From contig CAKPHZ010000008.1 of NCBI GenBank assembly GCA_934162265.1, forward strand, positions 1 to 51,653: a stretch of 51,653 nt of DNA. Direction: 5' to 3'. Shown in pieces: positions 24,864-33,793 of the stretch. Numbering within the stretch: position 1 is the stretch's first letter; each line of letters begins with the position of its first letter. The notes under the pieces are model-generated. The model saw nothing but the letters and a program-made list of their open reading frames with translations. It had not been told where the DNA came from and searched no databases. The translations under genes were made by a program, and so were the position numbers. This stretch comes from an uncultured Bacilli bacterium. Its GTDB lineage: Bacteria; Bacillota_I; Bacilli_A; RF39; UBA660.

Positions 24864-25523
24864 TTATATATGATTTAGTTTTTTGGTTCTTTTTTCATGA
24901 ATTTTATGCTCAATAGCATAATCAGAAACAGATTTAAAATTCTCATCATAAGGATAAATCTCTTGTCCAAATTTTAGCCACATCTCTGACCATGAATTTC
25001 CCTCATCAAGTAAACGATGAACTATCGAATTATTCATTACTTTATTTTCCTCTTGATGAGTTAAATCAACACATTTTTCTTCATCATACAACTTACTTTG
25101 CAAATCACATTCCAATTTATCACATTGAAAAGCAAACATTGCCTCTTTTGTCTGATAATCATCAAATTCTAAAAACAATTGTTCAATCTTACTACCATCT
25201 ACTAATCCCATCAGAATTTTGTGGACAGCTTCCCTTTCTATTCTTTTCTTTTCATTATCATCAATTTCAAATTGTGTTAAATCTCCAATTATTGTTTCTC
25301 CAAGCTCATGAACAGCAAGCATTAATATAACTTTCAATAAATCAATATCATATTGATATTCCGATTTCATTGCAATGGCTAACATCTGAACACCAAAAAT
25401 ATGTTCTGCAACACTTTCAACTCTATCTCTTTGAACATTCCAAACTTTCCATCCTTTTCTAATAACATTTTTTAAACGATTACAAATAATATAATAATTG
25501 ATTACTCTTTCTTCTTTTTTCAT
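24864..25523 (-). CDS. HD-domain hydrolase, YfbR-like
   Basis: A 219-residue protein of the HD superfamily, resembling YfbR-type 5'-deoxynucleotidases. The first metal histidine is in SVAEHIFGVQML, and the motif that gives the family its name reads VHELGETIIGDL: HE instead of HD, with the downstream GD present. A later FQCDKLECDLQSK segment provides the usual distal Asp. GGAGGTAATTTG precedes the ATG. It is single. A nucleotide phosphohydrolase role is inferred from the family. Confidence 0.8.
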   Translation of the reverse strand: MKKEERVINYYIICNRLKNVIRKGWKVWNVQRDRVESVAEHIFGVQMLAIAMKSEYQYDIDLLKVILMLAVHELGETIIGDLTQFEIDDNEKKRIEREAVHKILMGLVDGSKIEQLFLEFDDYQTKEAMFAFQCDKLECDLQSKLYDEEKCVDLTHQEENKVMNNSIVHRLLDEGNSWSEMWLKFGQEIYPYDENFKSVSDYAIEHKIHEKRTKKLNHI

Positions 25524-25582
25524 CAAATTACCTCCATAAAAAATATATTAACCCCTTATAAATAACTTGTCAATATTCATCT

Positions 25583-26470
25583 CTAGCAATATCTCACCTT
25601 GATCACATCATCATCTTCCAACTTTCCAATCAACAAAGAAGAAGAAGGTAAATGTTTTTTAATATTATTTTTTACTTTTCTCTCATCATAATTCGCATAA
25701 CAATACTTACAAAAATGACTGCAAGAATTATAAACCCCAATATCAATCATTCTTACACATTGACATTTTCCTTCTTTTCTAGCTGTCCAATTAGGATACC
25801 TCTTTCCCGTTAAACGATAAGCAAGTTCATGAGATAAACACTCTCCTTTAACAAAACCATACTCCACTAAATTTCTCTCTTCAAAACAAGTTTGAACAAC
25901 AATCCCATTATTTTTAGCACTCTTACTAAAGTTTTTGCCTATTTCTTGGTAATCCCTCTCCGTAAAAGATCTAAATTTTAAAGTTTTTTCATTTTTTCTA
26001 ACATTTTGATAATCATCAATAAAAGAAACAATAATTTTATGAACAACTCCATTTAATAAAGAACATAACCTATCAAAGGCTTTAATATGATAATCAAGAG
26101 AATATTTTTCACTCAAAAAGATTGGATCATAACGAACAAAAACTTTATCAGAACCAATCTTATTAGAAATGACTTTAACAGCTTCAGCGATCTTCTTCTT
26201 ATCTATAACGTTTGGCTCAACATCCTCATGATAAGGAGTAATTGTAACTTGAAAAAGAAAAGGAATCCGAATTTCATCTAAATATTTTAAAATAGGTAAA
26301 GGATTCTTTGTACAAAACACCAATAAATCAACATTTTCAAAATAAATTCTACTAACTAATTTAGGATTAAAAGGATTCCTTACATCAACATACCCTTCTT
26401 GAAATCGATTCATCAACCATTCTAAATAAAAAGCAACAATATCTGTTCTACCACTTATATTTAAAATCAT
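25583..26470 (-). CDS. DUF1848-family iron-sulfur protein
   Basis: A 295-residue protein matching DUF1848: it begins MILNISGRTDIVAFYLEW, has NPFNPKLVSRI, FCTKNPLPIL and VRYDPIFL, and ends in a cysteine cluster with KCQC and CSHFCKYCYA (CxxxCxxC, the spacing of radical SAM enzymes, but near the C-terminus). An iron-sulfur cluster is therefore likely. The reaction is unknown. It stands alone, preceded by AAGGGGAAG, and was kept whole because all family segments are present. Confidence 0.85.
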   Translation of the reverse strand: MILNISGRTDIVAFYLEWLMNRFQEGYVDVRNPFNPKLVSRIYFENVDLLVFCTKNPLPILKYLDEIRIPFLFQVTITPYHEDVEPNVIDKKKIAEAVKVISNKIGSDKVFVRYDPIFLSEKYSLDYHIKAFDRLCSLLNGVVHKIIVSFIDDYQNVRKNEKTLKFRSFTERDYQEIGKNFSKSAKNNGIVVQTCFEERNLVEYGFVKGECLSHELAYRLTGKRYPNWTARKEGKCQCVRMIDIGVYNSCSHFCKYCYANYDERKVKNNIKKHLPSSSLLIGKLEDDDVIKVRYC

Positions 26471-26499
26471 GCTATCTTCCCCTTAAGTATTTTCAAATT

Positions 26500-26531
26500 C
26501 AAAAAAACAGCCTTCTTAAAGTTGGCTATTT
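26500..26531 (-). terminator. Terminator of the repeat-protein gene
   Basis: AGCC/GGCT core stem with A/U-rich extension followed by seven U on the minus strand, three bases after the stop codon. Confidence 0.65.
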
Positions 26532-26533
26532 TT

Positions 26534-28015
26534 TTATGAAAAATATTTTTTTATTCGCATTAAAACCTTCTTTTTTGATATCTTTAAACCATCACTATTT
26601 TTTTTCATTGAAAACTCTGGTTGAATTTGTTTCAACTTAGACATTCTCTCTTTATCTTTTATTCCTTCAGGAGTTAAGAATAAATATTGTAATAAATCTT
26701 GTGCCTTAGAATCAAGCAAATCAAAATCAAGAGAAGCAACATAATTCATATCAAACCAATGATTTTTACTATTTAAATTATCCTTATTAGTTGCAATAGC
26801 AATAAGCATTCTTCTTGCAAAATAAGAAGAAGTATTTTTTATTAAAGAAATATCCATTAAATGATAAATACTAGCAATATTATTCTTATTACTCATTACT
26901 TCAAAAAGATCAAAAAATAGTTCATCATCATTTAGAGAAAGCAAAGTTTGAATATCTTCTTTCTGATAATTTTGCTTTCTCAAAAGAGAATCAGATAATA
27001 ATCTTTCAATAAAGATAACATATTTATCTTCTAAAGAATTTAGTAAAGCCAAATTTTGTAAATATTCAGGCTGCTTAGAACCTTTCTCAGAAAATTCTCT
27101 TCTCTTTCTAGCAAACCACACTGCTCGAGAAGGAATTTGAATATCCCATAACTCGCTATCCAAATCAAAACGTTCTCTTGAAGAAAGAGCAGCATTGGTG
27201 ATGTAATAATAAATTGCTCTAACCTTTAACTTACTATCTGCATGAACTAAAGCACTAATCTCTTCACGATAATACTTCCCATGAATATACTCCTTACCGG
27301 TCATAATAGGATATAAATAATAACTAATCGAATAATTTTCTGCTAAAATCTTCATATTCTCTAAATGATACTTATCTTTAAGAGAAGCTTTGTTTAATGC
27401 CAAATGATTAACTGAATGTTCTGGATAAGAATGGTCTTCTTGTAAAGAAGGACTACCAATTTTAGCAATAAACTTCATATCCTTTTCATGATAAGAACTT
27501 TGAAGAGAATCTTTACTCTTAGCAATCATTGCCAAAGCAGATGCTACCAAGAAGTCCAAATCATTTCCACTAGCGTCTTTAGCATCCAAAATCATTTTTA
27601 AATCTTTTTCATGATGAGGACTTTGAATAAAATTATCATCATTAATCACCCAAAGTCCATATCGTAAATTCTCACTATCTTTTAATAAATTCATATCACG
27701 ATAATAATTTTTACTATGAAGAAAATTAGGTGAACATAAGCGTTCAAATAAATGCCATACTCCATCTCCATTTGTTAATTGATTCATTGCCTCTACTCTT
27801 TTTAAATAGTCTTCACATTGAAGCAAATTTTTATGAATAAGCAACTTTTTAGGAAAAACAATATCATCTGAGGGAATAGTAAGAGATAAAAACCTTGATG
27901 CTTCTTCATCACTAAGTTGATGTAACCATTCATAAAATTTTTCTATATCTTTAAAACAATAAAATAAATCATACTCTTTTATCTTGTAAATTAACTTTGC
28001 ATAATCTTTTTTCAT
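26534..28015 (-). CDS. Uncharacterised helical-repeat protein with HxxDM motifs
   Basis: A 493-residue soluble protein built from irregular helical repeats of about 31-41 residues. The repeat core looks like S-x-Y/H-H-x-x-D-M-K-x-I: seen at about residues 101 (SKNYYRDMNLL), 132 (SPHHEKDLKMIL), 173 (SSYHEKDMKFIA), 215 (KYHLENMKIL), 247 (KYYREEISAL), near 345 (NYQKEDIQTLL) and near 425 (KNHWFDMNYVA). No signal peptide or catalytic motif is visible. A GAGGTGG ribosome site and a -10-like TATAAT lie upstream. It is probably an alpha-solenoid binding protein, but I cannot name a family. Confidence 0.7.
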   Translation of the reverse strand: MKKDYAKLIYKIKEYDLFYCFKDIEKFYEWLHQLSDEEASRFLSLTIPSDDIVFPKKLLIHKNLLQCEDYLKRVEAMNQLTNGDGVWHLFERLCSPNFLHSKNYYRDMNLLKDSENLRYGLWVINDDNFIQSPHHEKDLKMILDAKDASGNDLDFLVASALAMIAKSKDSLQSSYHEKDMKFIAKIGSPSLQEDHSYPEHSVNHLALNKASLKDKYHLENMKILAENYSISYYLYPIMTGKEYIHGKYYREEISALVHADSKLKVRAIYYYITNAALSSRERFDLDSELWDIQIPSRAVWFARKRREFSEKGSKQPEYLQNLALLNSLEDKYVIFIERLLSDSLLRKQNYQKEDIQTLLSLNDDELFFDLFEVMSNKNNIASIYHLMDISLIKNTSSYFARRMLIAIATNKDNLNSKNHWFDMNYVASLDFDLLDSKAQDLLQYLFLTPEGIKDKERMSKLKQIQPEFSMKKNSDGLKISKKKVLMRIKKYFS

Positions 28016-28105
28016 GCTAAAACCACCTCGCTAATTCATTATATCATTATTCTTTCAAAAATATTTTTTCTTTTCAAACACTAGACAGATTTTTGACACC
28101 AAAAT

Positions 28106-29986
28106 TTAAAGTAATAACATTTTTTCTTCCCATAAAAGATTTTGTTCTTCTAATTCTTTATTTAAGCAATCTATCTTCTCTTGAAGAGTTGATGCTTTTT
28201 TTCTATCCATATAATTTTCTTCTTTCAAAAGTTCATCATTTAATTGTTGAATTTTCTTTTCTAAACCATCAATCTTTCTTTCTAATTTTTGAATTTCTTT
28301 CTCCAAAGAACAATTCTTTTCCTTCTTTACCAACTTCTTTTTCTTTTCTTTTGAAGAAAGTACTTCTGAAGTATTTTTCTCTTCTAATTTTCTTTTTTCT
28401 AAATATTCTTGATAACCATAATGATAAAACATAGACTTTCCTTCATCTAATACCAATAACTTATTACAAACACGAGCAATAAGATATCGATCATGACTTA
28501 CCATTAAAATCGTTCCTGGATAATCAAGAAGAATTTTTTCAATTGTATTTTTATTCACTATATCTAAATGATTAGTAGGTTCATCTAAAATTAAAACATT
28601 GGGATTAGCATTTAAAATCTTACACAAACTAATCCGTACCTTCTCTCCTCCAGATAAATCTCCAATTTTCTTTTCAATTTCTTCTCCATGAAAATCAAAC
28701 GCACCAAGTAATCTTCTAATCTCATCAACTGGCATCTTTGGAAAACTCTCATTAATTTCTTCATAAATTGTATGATGGATATTTAACTGATCAAAATTTT
28801 GGGAAAAATAACCAATCTTACATCTTTCTCCAAATCGAAATTTACCAGATAAAGGAGGAATCTTTCCCATTAAAGTTTTGACTAAAGTCGATTTTCCTAT
28901 TCCATTTTCTCCAATAATTCCTAAACGATCTCCCCGTTCTAATTGAAAATTAAAACAACATAAACTCATCTCTCCATAGCCAATACTTAAATTCTTTACC
29001 TTCAAAACATCACGAAAACTCTTATCTTCCATCGTAAAATGAAAATGAAAAGTTCTAGTAGAAGCAGTCTCTGGTTTGTCTATCTTAACCATTCTCTCAA
29101 TTTGTTTTAATTTAGACATTGCCATCGAAGCTTTTGTTGGTTTATAGCGAAATCGATTAGCAATCGCTGTAAGACGTTGAATTTCTTTTTCTTGTCTTTC
29201 ATAATCTCGCAAATTCTTTTCATATTCTTCTTCTTTTTGTTTTAAATAAGCACTATAATTTCCAAAATATCTTTTTAATCCTCCATATTCAATTTCATAA
29301 ATAACATTACAAATATGATCTAAAAACATTCGATCATGACTAACAACAAGAATAGCGTTAGGATAACTCTTTAAATATTCCTCCAACCATAAAATACTTT
29401 TAATATCTAAATGATTGGTAGGTTCATCTAAAATTAATAAATCTGGTTTAGAAAAAAGTAATCGCAATAAAGATAATTTAGTTAATTCCCCTCCCGAAAA
29501 TTCACTTAAATATTTTTCTTTATCTAAATCAGAAAACCCAAACTTTAGAAGAGCACTTTCATATTCTCCTTGATAAGAATATCCTCCAAGTATTCGATAT
29601 CTTTCATATAAATCATTATATAAATTAAAATCTTTTTCATGATATTCACTAGTCATTCTTTTTTCAAGTTCATTTAGTTTATCTTGAACGGTTAAAATCT
29701 CAGAGTAAGCAGAACGAATATAATCAATCATCTTAATCTTATCCGTATCTTGAATACTCTGCTCTACATAGCCAATCTTAAAATCTTTAGAAGAGTTTAC
29801 TTCTACTTTATCATATCCATCTTCAATAGAATATTCTCCCACAATTGCTTTTAATAAAGTAGTCTTCCCACAACCATTTCTGCCTACCAAACCAATTTTT
29901 TCTTGATTTTTAATTTTAAACTGAATATCTTCTAAAATCACATTTCCTGAAATAGATACACTTCCATTTTTAATTTGATAAAACAT
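28106..29986 (-). CDS. ABC-F ATPase, ribosome-associated type
   Basis: A 626-residue protein with two ABC domains and no membrane segment, the ABC-F layout. Walker A (GRNGCGKTTLLKA; GENGIGKSTLVKT), signatures (FSGGELTKLSLL; LSGGEKVRISLC) and Walker B (LLILDEPTNHLD; VLILDEPTNHLD) are intact in both halves. The linker KPTKASMAMSKLKQIERM between them is the part that reaches the ribosomal E site in this family. A C-terminal coiled coil (about 545-626) follows, as in Uup/YdiF-like members. The start at 29986 follows GGTGATG. It lies 54 bases after the RelA/SpoT-family gene and is probably cotranscribed with it. Whether it is housekeeping or antibiotic-protective cannot be told. Confidence 0.92.
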   Translation of the reverse strand: MFYQIKNGSVSISGNVILEDIQFKIKNQEKIGLVGRNGCGKTTLLKAIVGEYSIEDGYDKVEVNSSKDFKIGYVEQSIQDTDKIKMIDYIRSAYSEILTVQDKLNELEKRMTSEYHEKDFNLYNDLYERYRILGGYSYQGEYESALLKFGFSDLDKEKYLSEFSGGELTKLSLLRLLFSKPDLLILDEPTNHLDIKSILWLEEYLKSYPNAILVVSHDRMFLDHICNVIYEIEYGGLKRYFGNYSAYLKQKEEEYEKNLRDYERQEKEIQRLTAIANRFRYKPTKASMAMSKLKQIERMVKIDKPETASTRTFHFHFTMEDKSFRDVLKVKNLSIGYGEMSLCCFNFQLERGDRLGIIGENGIGKSTLVKTLMGKIPPLSGKFRFGERCKIGYFSQNFDQLNIHHTIYEEINESFPKMPVDEIRRLLGAFDFHGEEIEKKIGDLSGGEKVRISLCKILNANPNVLILDEPTNHLDIVNKNTIEKILLDYPGTILMVSHDRYLIARVCNKLLVLDEGKSMFYHYGYQEYLEKRKLEEKNTSEVLSSKEKKKKLVKKEKNCSLEKEIQKLERKIDGLEKKIQQLNDELLKEENYMDRKKASTLQEKIDCLNKELEEQNLLWEEKMLLL

Positions 29987-30040
29987 CTTCATCACCTAAC
30001 ATTCTTAATTATTGTATCATAAACTGAGAATGTTTTAAAA

Positions 30041-31480
30041 TTATCTCTGATAAAATTCTTTAATTTTTCTTTTTGCATAGCTAGTTTGAGCCTTAGAAAT
30101 CCATTCTTCTCGAGGACCATGAGATAAATCATCTGTAATAATTCTCACCCTATCTTTATTCTTTAATACATAATCCAATGAAACAATAGAATCATTAACA
30201 AAAGCACCAATCATGGTATTTCCAATATCTTTTCCTAATTGATAAGCTAAATCAATTAAAGTAGATCCTTTAGGAAGTTCAACAATCTCTCCTTTCGTAG
30301 TATAAACATATACTTTATCAGAAAATAACTCTTCTTTTACTTTATGAACAAATTCCTGATTATCCATAAACATTGCATTAATTTCTACTAAAGACTGAAA
30401 AAATTGATACTTATTCTTTAACTCTTCTTGCATAATATCTCTAGCATGCCCTTTATTTATCGCCCAGTAAGCAGTTAATCCAAAAGAAGCAACTCTATCC
30501 ATCTCATAAGTTCTAACTTGCGTTTGAACCAATCGATCATCACTACCAAAAACAGTTGTATGTAAAGATTGATACATATTAGTCTTAGGATTACAAATAT
30601 AATCTTTAAATTTACTATTAATTGGATGATACTTTTGATGAATAAGTCCTAAAGTATAATAGCAATCTCTAACCTCTTCTACCATAACTTTTAAAGCTAA
30701 TAAATCATGAATATCGGATAAATTATGTCCAGTATTTAATCGTTTATAAATTCCATAAATATTTTTTGTCCTTACTTTAATTTCATGATCAATTCCCTCA
30801 TTATTCAAAATCTCTTGAATTTGAGATAACATCTCATTTAAGCATTCCCTACTTTCTCTCTCTACTCTTCCCTTTACTTCTTCTAATCTTTTATACATAT
30901 CTGGTTTTAAATATTGTAAAGATAAATCTTCTAACTCCAATTTAATTCGATAAGCCCCAATATAATAAGCAAGAGGAACAAAGATTTCCATTGTCTCAAG
31001 TGAATTTTCTTTCTGTTTAAATTCTTTCTTAAATTGTAAAGTTCGCATATTATGTAATCGATCAGCCAATTTAATAATAATAATTCTAACATCTTCTGTA
31101 ATCCCTGTAATAATCTTTCTCGTATTTGCATAATTTTGATCCTGCTTAGAAGAAAAATTCATTTTAGATAATTTAGTTACCCCATTCACTAACTTAGCAA
31201 CATCTGAATTAAAATTTTCTTCAATATCCTCTTTACTAATTTTAGTATCCTCCAAGGTATCATGCAAAAGGCCTGCACAAATCGTATCACAATCAGCATG
31301 CATTTCTGCTAAAATATAAGCAACATTTAAAGGATGTATAATATAAGCGTCCCCACTTTGCCGATACTGTCCGTCATGCAAATAAGCTGCATATTGATAT
31401 GCCTTTAAAATCATTTTTTTCTCTTCTTCAAGATACTCTTCTACTTTTTCCATTAAATCCACTAATTCAATTTTTTCCAT
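30041..31480 (-). CDS. Shortened RelA/SpoT-family protein, probably hydrolase-biased
   Basis: A 479-residue protein. The HD hydrolase domain (about 25-190) is intact: R40, H49, H73-D74, E77-D78, D140 and N144 are at the family positions. The (p)ppGpp synthetase domain follows (about 235-345) with KFKDYICNPKTNMYQSLHTT, but the catalytic Glu of the usual EVQIRT motif is Gln319 (VQTQVRT), and the Arg of the usual AIRV reads Lys (ALKV). A TGS domain (about 386-450) follows. The protein then ends, lacking the zinc-finger and ACT/RRM regions of full-length Rel (about 730 residues). GGAGGT precedes the ATG. Transcription must pass a leader ORF and terminator. Reduced synthetase activity is inference. 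Confidence 0.88.
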   Translation of the reverse strand: MEKIELVDLMEKVEEYLEEEKKMILKAYQYAAYLHDGQYRQSGDAYIIHPLNVAYILAEMHADCDTICAGLLHDTLEDTKISKEDIEENFNSDVAKLVNGVTKLSKMNFSSKQDQNYANTRKIITGITEDVRIIIIKLADRLHNMRTLQFKKEFKQKENSLETMEIFVPLAYYIGAYRIKLELEDLSLQYLKPDMYKRLEEVKGRVERESRECLNEMLSQIQEILNNEGIDHEIKVRTKNIYGIYKRLNTGHNLSDIHDLLALKVMVEEVRDCYYTLGLIHQKYHPINSKFKDYICNPKTNMYQSLHTTVFGSDDRLVQTQVRTYEMDRVASFGLTAYWAINKGHARDIMQEELKNKYQFFQSLVEINAMFMDNQEFVHKVKEELFSDKVYVYTTKGEIVELPKGSTLIDLAYQLGKDIGNTMIGAFVNDSIVSLDYVLKNKDRVRIITDDLSHGPREEWISKAQTSYAKRKIKEFYQR

Positions 31481-31494
31481 TCTCTACCTCCAAC

Positions 31495-31536
31495 AAAAAA
31501 TCAGCATTAAAGCACCATAGCACCTTAATACTGATT
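31495..31536 (-). terminator. Attenuator-type terminator before the RelA/SpoT gene
   Basis: AATCAGTATTAAGG pairs with CTTTAATGCTGATT over 14 base pairs (two G-U) with a ten-base loop, followed by six U. The relA-family SD (GGAGGT) begins a few bases later, so this terminator can only serve to stop transcription before the gene. The TAA of the leader ORF is inside the 5' arm. Confidence 0.85.
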
Positions 31537-31623
31537 AACATTCATTTTATTCCAGCATAAATCAATTGTATTTTTTATATTTTTCAAAAAGAAGATTTTA
31601 TTCAAATTAAAATACTGATTCAT
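31525..31623 (-). CDS. Leader peptide ORF (32 residues) of the RelA/SpoT operon
   Basis: An ORF beginning MNQYFNLNKIFFLK and ending NKMNVNQY, preceded by GGAGGG five bases before the ATG and about 28 bases after a predicted transcription start. Its stop codon lies in the 5' arm of the attenuator. A ribosome at the stop or just before it would cover that arm and block the terminator, so slow termination or stalling would raise relA-family expression. Eight of 32 codons are Asn, and a Cys-Trp pair lies nine codons before the end. The sequence NQY occurs at both ends, and the DNA AATCAGTATT is therefore repeated. Confidence 0.7.
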   Translation of the reverse strand: MNQYFNLNKIFFLKNIKNTIDLCWNKMNVNQY

Positions 31624-31657
31624 ACTTTCCCTCCATAATGAAATAATGTTGAATATC

Positions 31658-31686
31658 ATTCTAACAACTCTAGAAAAAAAAGTCAA
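31658..31686 (-). promoter_or_regulatory. Promoter of the RelA/SpoT leader
   Basis: TTGACT (31681-31686), 17 bases, TAGAAT (31658-31663), about 35 bases before the leader-peptide ATG. Confidence 0.8.
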
Positions 31687-31712
31687 GAAAAAAAAAGAAA
31701 AAAAGAAAAAGA

Positions 31713-33692
31713 TTACTCTTCTCCCTCGTTTGGATATTCATCTTCCCCTTTATTTAAAGAAGAATCCGTAGATGAAGAGTTATCTTTTTCTTCTGTATGA
31801 TTAGAATCATTTTTAGAAGGTATCGTAGAAGAACTATCATTAACAACTCCCGTAACAATAACCTTTTGTATATCTTTAGCAACATACCCTTGATAAACAA
31901 TTTCATAAGTAATATTATATGTTCCATTATCAAGAGAAGTAACATAAGATACTAAATCTCTATAATCATGATAAGATTTACCATTAACAGTAAATGTCTC
32001 TTTAACATTACTAGAAGTAACATCAGTCCCATTATAAGTTAAAGTATAACCAAAATAAGTAAATGCCTTAGAAGTATTTTTATTATAAGTTACCTCTGTT
32101 TTTCCTAATTTTAATTTTAATCCTTCTTGTTGATTAGAAGTTTCATTCTTAGAACTACTACTATTATTACTAGAAGAATTACTATTACTACTTGTTGAAC
32201 TACTACCATGTGTTACTTTATTAGCCTGACTAGCATCAGCATCCACGGTTTCTTTATCTAACTTCTCCCCATCTAAAACACGTTGAATCAATTCATGAGC
32301 ATAACTAACACTCTCCTCTGTAGGTTCCATAACATACGCTAATGAGGAAGGAGCAGAATAAGTATAATTCTTAGAATCACTACCATTTAAACTATTACTA
32401 ACAATATTCCATTCATAATTTTTAGATAATTGCATCTTAACAAGAGAAGTTAATCTCGATATCTTCATATTCGTAACAAAACTATTGCTCATAGAATCAA
32501 GTAACTTACTATATTTAGTAATAATTGCCTTACTCGTACATTTATCAAAAATAGCCTTTAAAAGAGCTTGCTGATCTTTAACCCTCTGCCTATCCCCTGC
32601 TGCAAACGCTTTTCTTTCACGAGCAAAAGATAAAGCTTCTTCTCCATTTACTTCATTATACCCTTTTGTATAATGATAATTATCAATAGAAGTAAAAGTA
32701 TAATCCGAATAAACATTTACCCCACCAATCGCATTAACAATATCAACAACACTACTAAAGTTTACTTTAACATAATAGTTAATATCAATATCTAATAAAT
32801 CTTCAATAGTCTGAATAGACATATCAATCCCATACAAACCAGCATGAGTAAGTTTATCCCGATACCCACTTTTTCCATGAAGTTTTACATAATAATCTCT
32901 TGGAATAGAAGTAAGTAATATTTGTTGCGTAGCCGGATTAACCGTTACAACCATATTAACATCACTTCTAGAAACACTAGAAATCTCCCCATAAGTATCA
33001 ATTCCACTAATATAAACATTAAATGGTGTCTTAGTAACATTAGTATCCTTAGAAATATCACTAGTCTTTTTCACTAAAACAAATCCATAAATCTTACGAA
33101 TATAATCTTTAAAACTCTTACCATCAATCGTAATATTTTCATTCAAAATATCTAAATAAGAATTCTCAATCAAAATAGCATCTACTTTTTTATCCATTAA
33201 AGCATTAGCTAATTTCTCTGTATCATTATAATCCTTAGATTTTAATTCTTCCTTAGTCATTACCTTATTTAATGCTTCCTTAGTAATATCACTACCATCA
33301 TCATAATAGCCTAAATTCTTTCCTGTAATATCCTTTAATTTTTTATAATTACTACTCTTTAACACTACAACAGAATAATTATAAGTTTTATAATTCAAAT
33401 TTAAACTACTCATTAATCCTGTCGTTTTAGCCAAATAAAAATCTAAAAGACTAAATAACAAAATAACTAAAATCGACAAAAAAGAACCAAATTTTTTCTT
33501 CCTTCCCCGAAGCATCATCATAGATAAAACACCATCAATAACTAAAACAACCCCAATAATCACAACTAAATAAAAATTACTAAGTACATTTAAAAAGATT
33601 AAATTTCCCAGAAAAAAAAGTGTCACTATAAATAGTAAAAAAGAAATTAATTTATAAATAAATGGCACTTTCTTTTTCTTTTTTTCTCGCAT
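31713..33692 (-). CDS. LytR-CpsA-Psr (LCP) family protein with accessory domain
   Basis: A protein of about 659 residues. Several N-terminal membrane segments (to about residue 90) precede an extracellular region (about 95-215) that resembles the accessory domain found before LCP in Cps2A-type proteins (KDITGKNLGYYDDGSD). The LCP core follows at about 225-480, with SRSDVNMVVTVNP, SIPRDYYV, the Asp and Arg clusters and FARERKAFAAGDRQRVKDQQ typical of pyrophosphate-lipid binding. LCP enzymes transfer wall glycopolymers from undecaprenyl carriers to peptidoglycan. A Ser/Asn-rich linker and a small C-terminal domain end the protein. The start at 33692 follows AAAGGTGATG. Confidence 0.9.
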   Translation of the reverse strand: MREKKKKKVPFIYKLISFLLFIVTLFFLGNLIFLNVLSNFYLVVIIGVVLVIDGVLSMMMLRGRKKKFGSFLSILVILLFSLLDFYLAKTTGLMSSLNLNYKTYNYSVVVLKSSNYKKLKDITGKNLGYYDDGSDITKEALNKVMTKEELKSKDYNDTEKLANALMDKKVDAILIENSYLDILNENITIDGKSFKDYIRKIYGFVLVKKTSDISKDTNVTKTPFNVYISGIDTYGEISSVSRSDVNMVVTVNPATQQILLTSIPRDYYVKLHGKSGYRDKLTHAGLYGIDMSIQTIEDLLDIDINYYVKVNFSSVVDIVNAIGGVNVYSDYTFTSIDNYHYTKGYNEVNGEEALSFARERKAFAAGDRQRVKDQQALLKAIFDKCTSKAIITKYSKLLDSMSNSFVTNMKISRLTSLVKMQLSKNYEWNIVSNSLNGSDSKNYTYSAPSSLAYVMEPTEESVSYAHELIQRVLDGEKLDKETVDADASQANKVTHGSSSTSSNSNSSSNNSSSSKNETSNQQEGLKLKLGKTEVTYNKNTSKAFTYFGYTLTYNGTDVTSSNVKETFTVNGKSYHDYRDLVSYVTSLDNGTYNITYEIVYQGYVAKDIQKVIVTGVVNDSSSTIPSKNDSNHTEEKDNSSSTDSSLNKGEDEYPNEGEE

Positions 33693-33793
33693 AACATCAC
33701 CTTTTCTCATTTGTACTATCGTAACACTTCTTTTTTTATAAGTCTATGAATTAAAAATAATTATTTCCACTAGACACATATTCTGTCAAGTAA

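Noticed and set aside
24992..25330. Plus-strand 112-codon frame inside the HD gene
   Set aside because: Antisense shadow of a well-supported gene; no SD and no recognisable domain.
28093..28434. Plus-strand 113-codon frame under the ABC-F C-terminus
   Set aside because: Shadow of the Lys/Glu-rich coiled coil on the other strand, giving a false Leu/Phe-rich peptide.
31495..31540. GGTGCTATGGTGC before the RelA/SpoT gene as a T-box core
   Set aside because: It lacks the GGTGGNACC core and a stem I with specifier; the sequence is the loop of the attenuator hairpin.
10801..31620. Scattered AATCAGTA/TACTGATT motifs (near 10812, 17411, 31530, 31612) as a dispersed repeat
   Set aside because: Apart from the two leader copies and the 17 kb hairpin arms they are short, without shared flanks, and expected by chance in AT-rich DNA.
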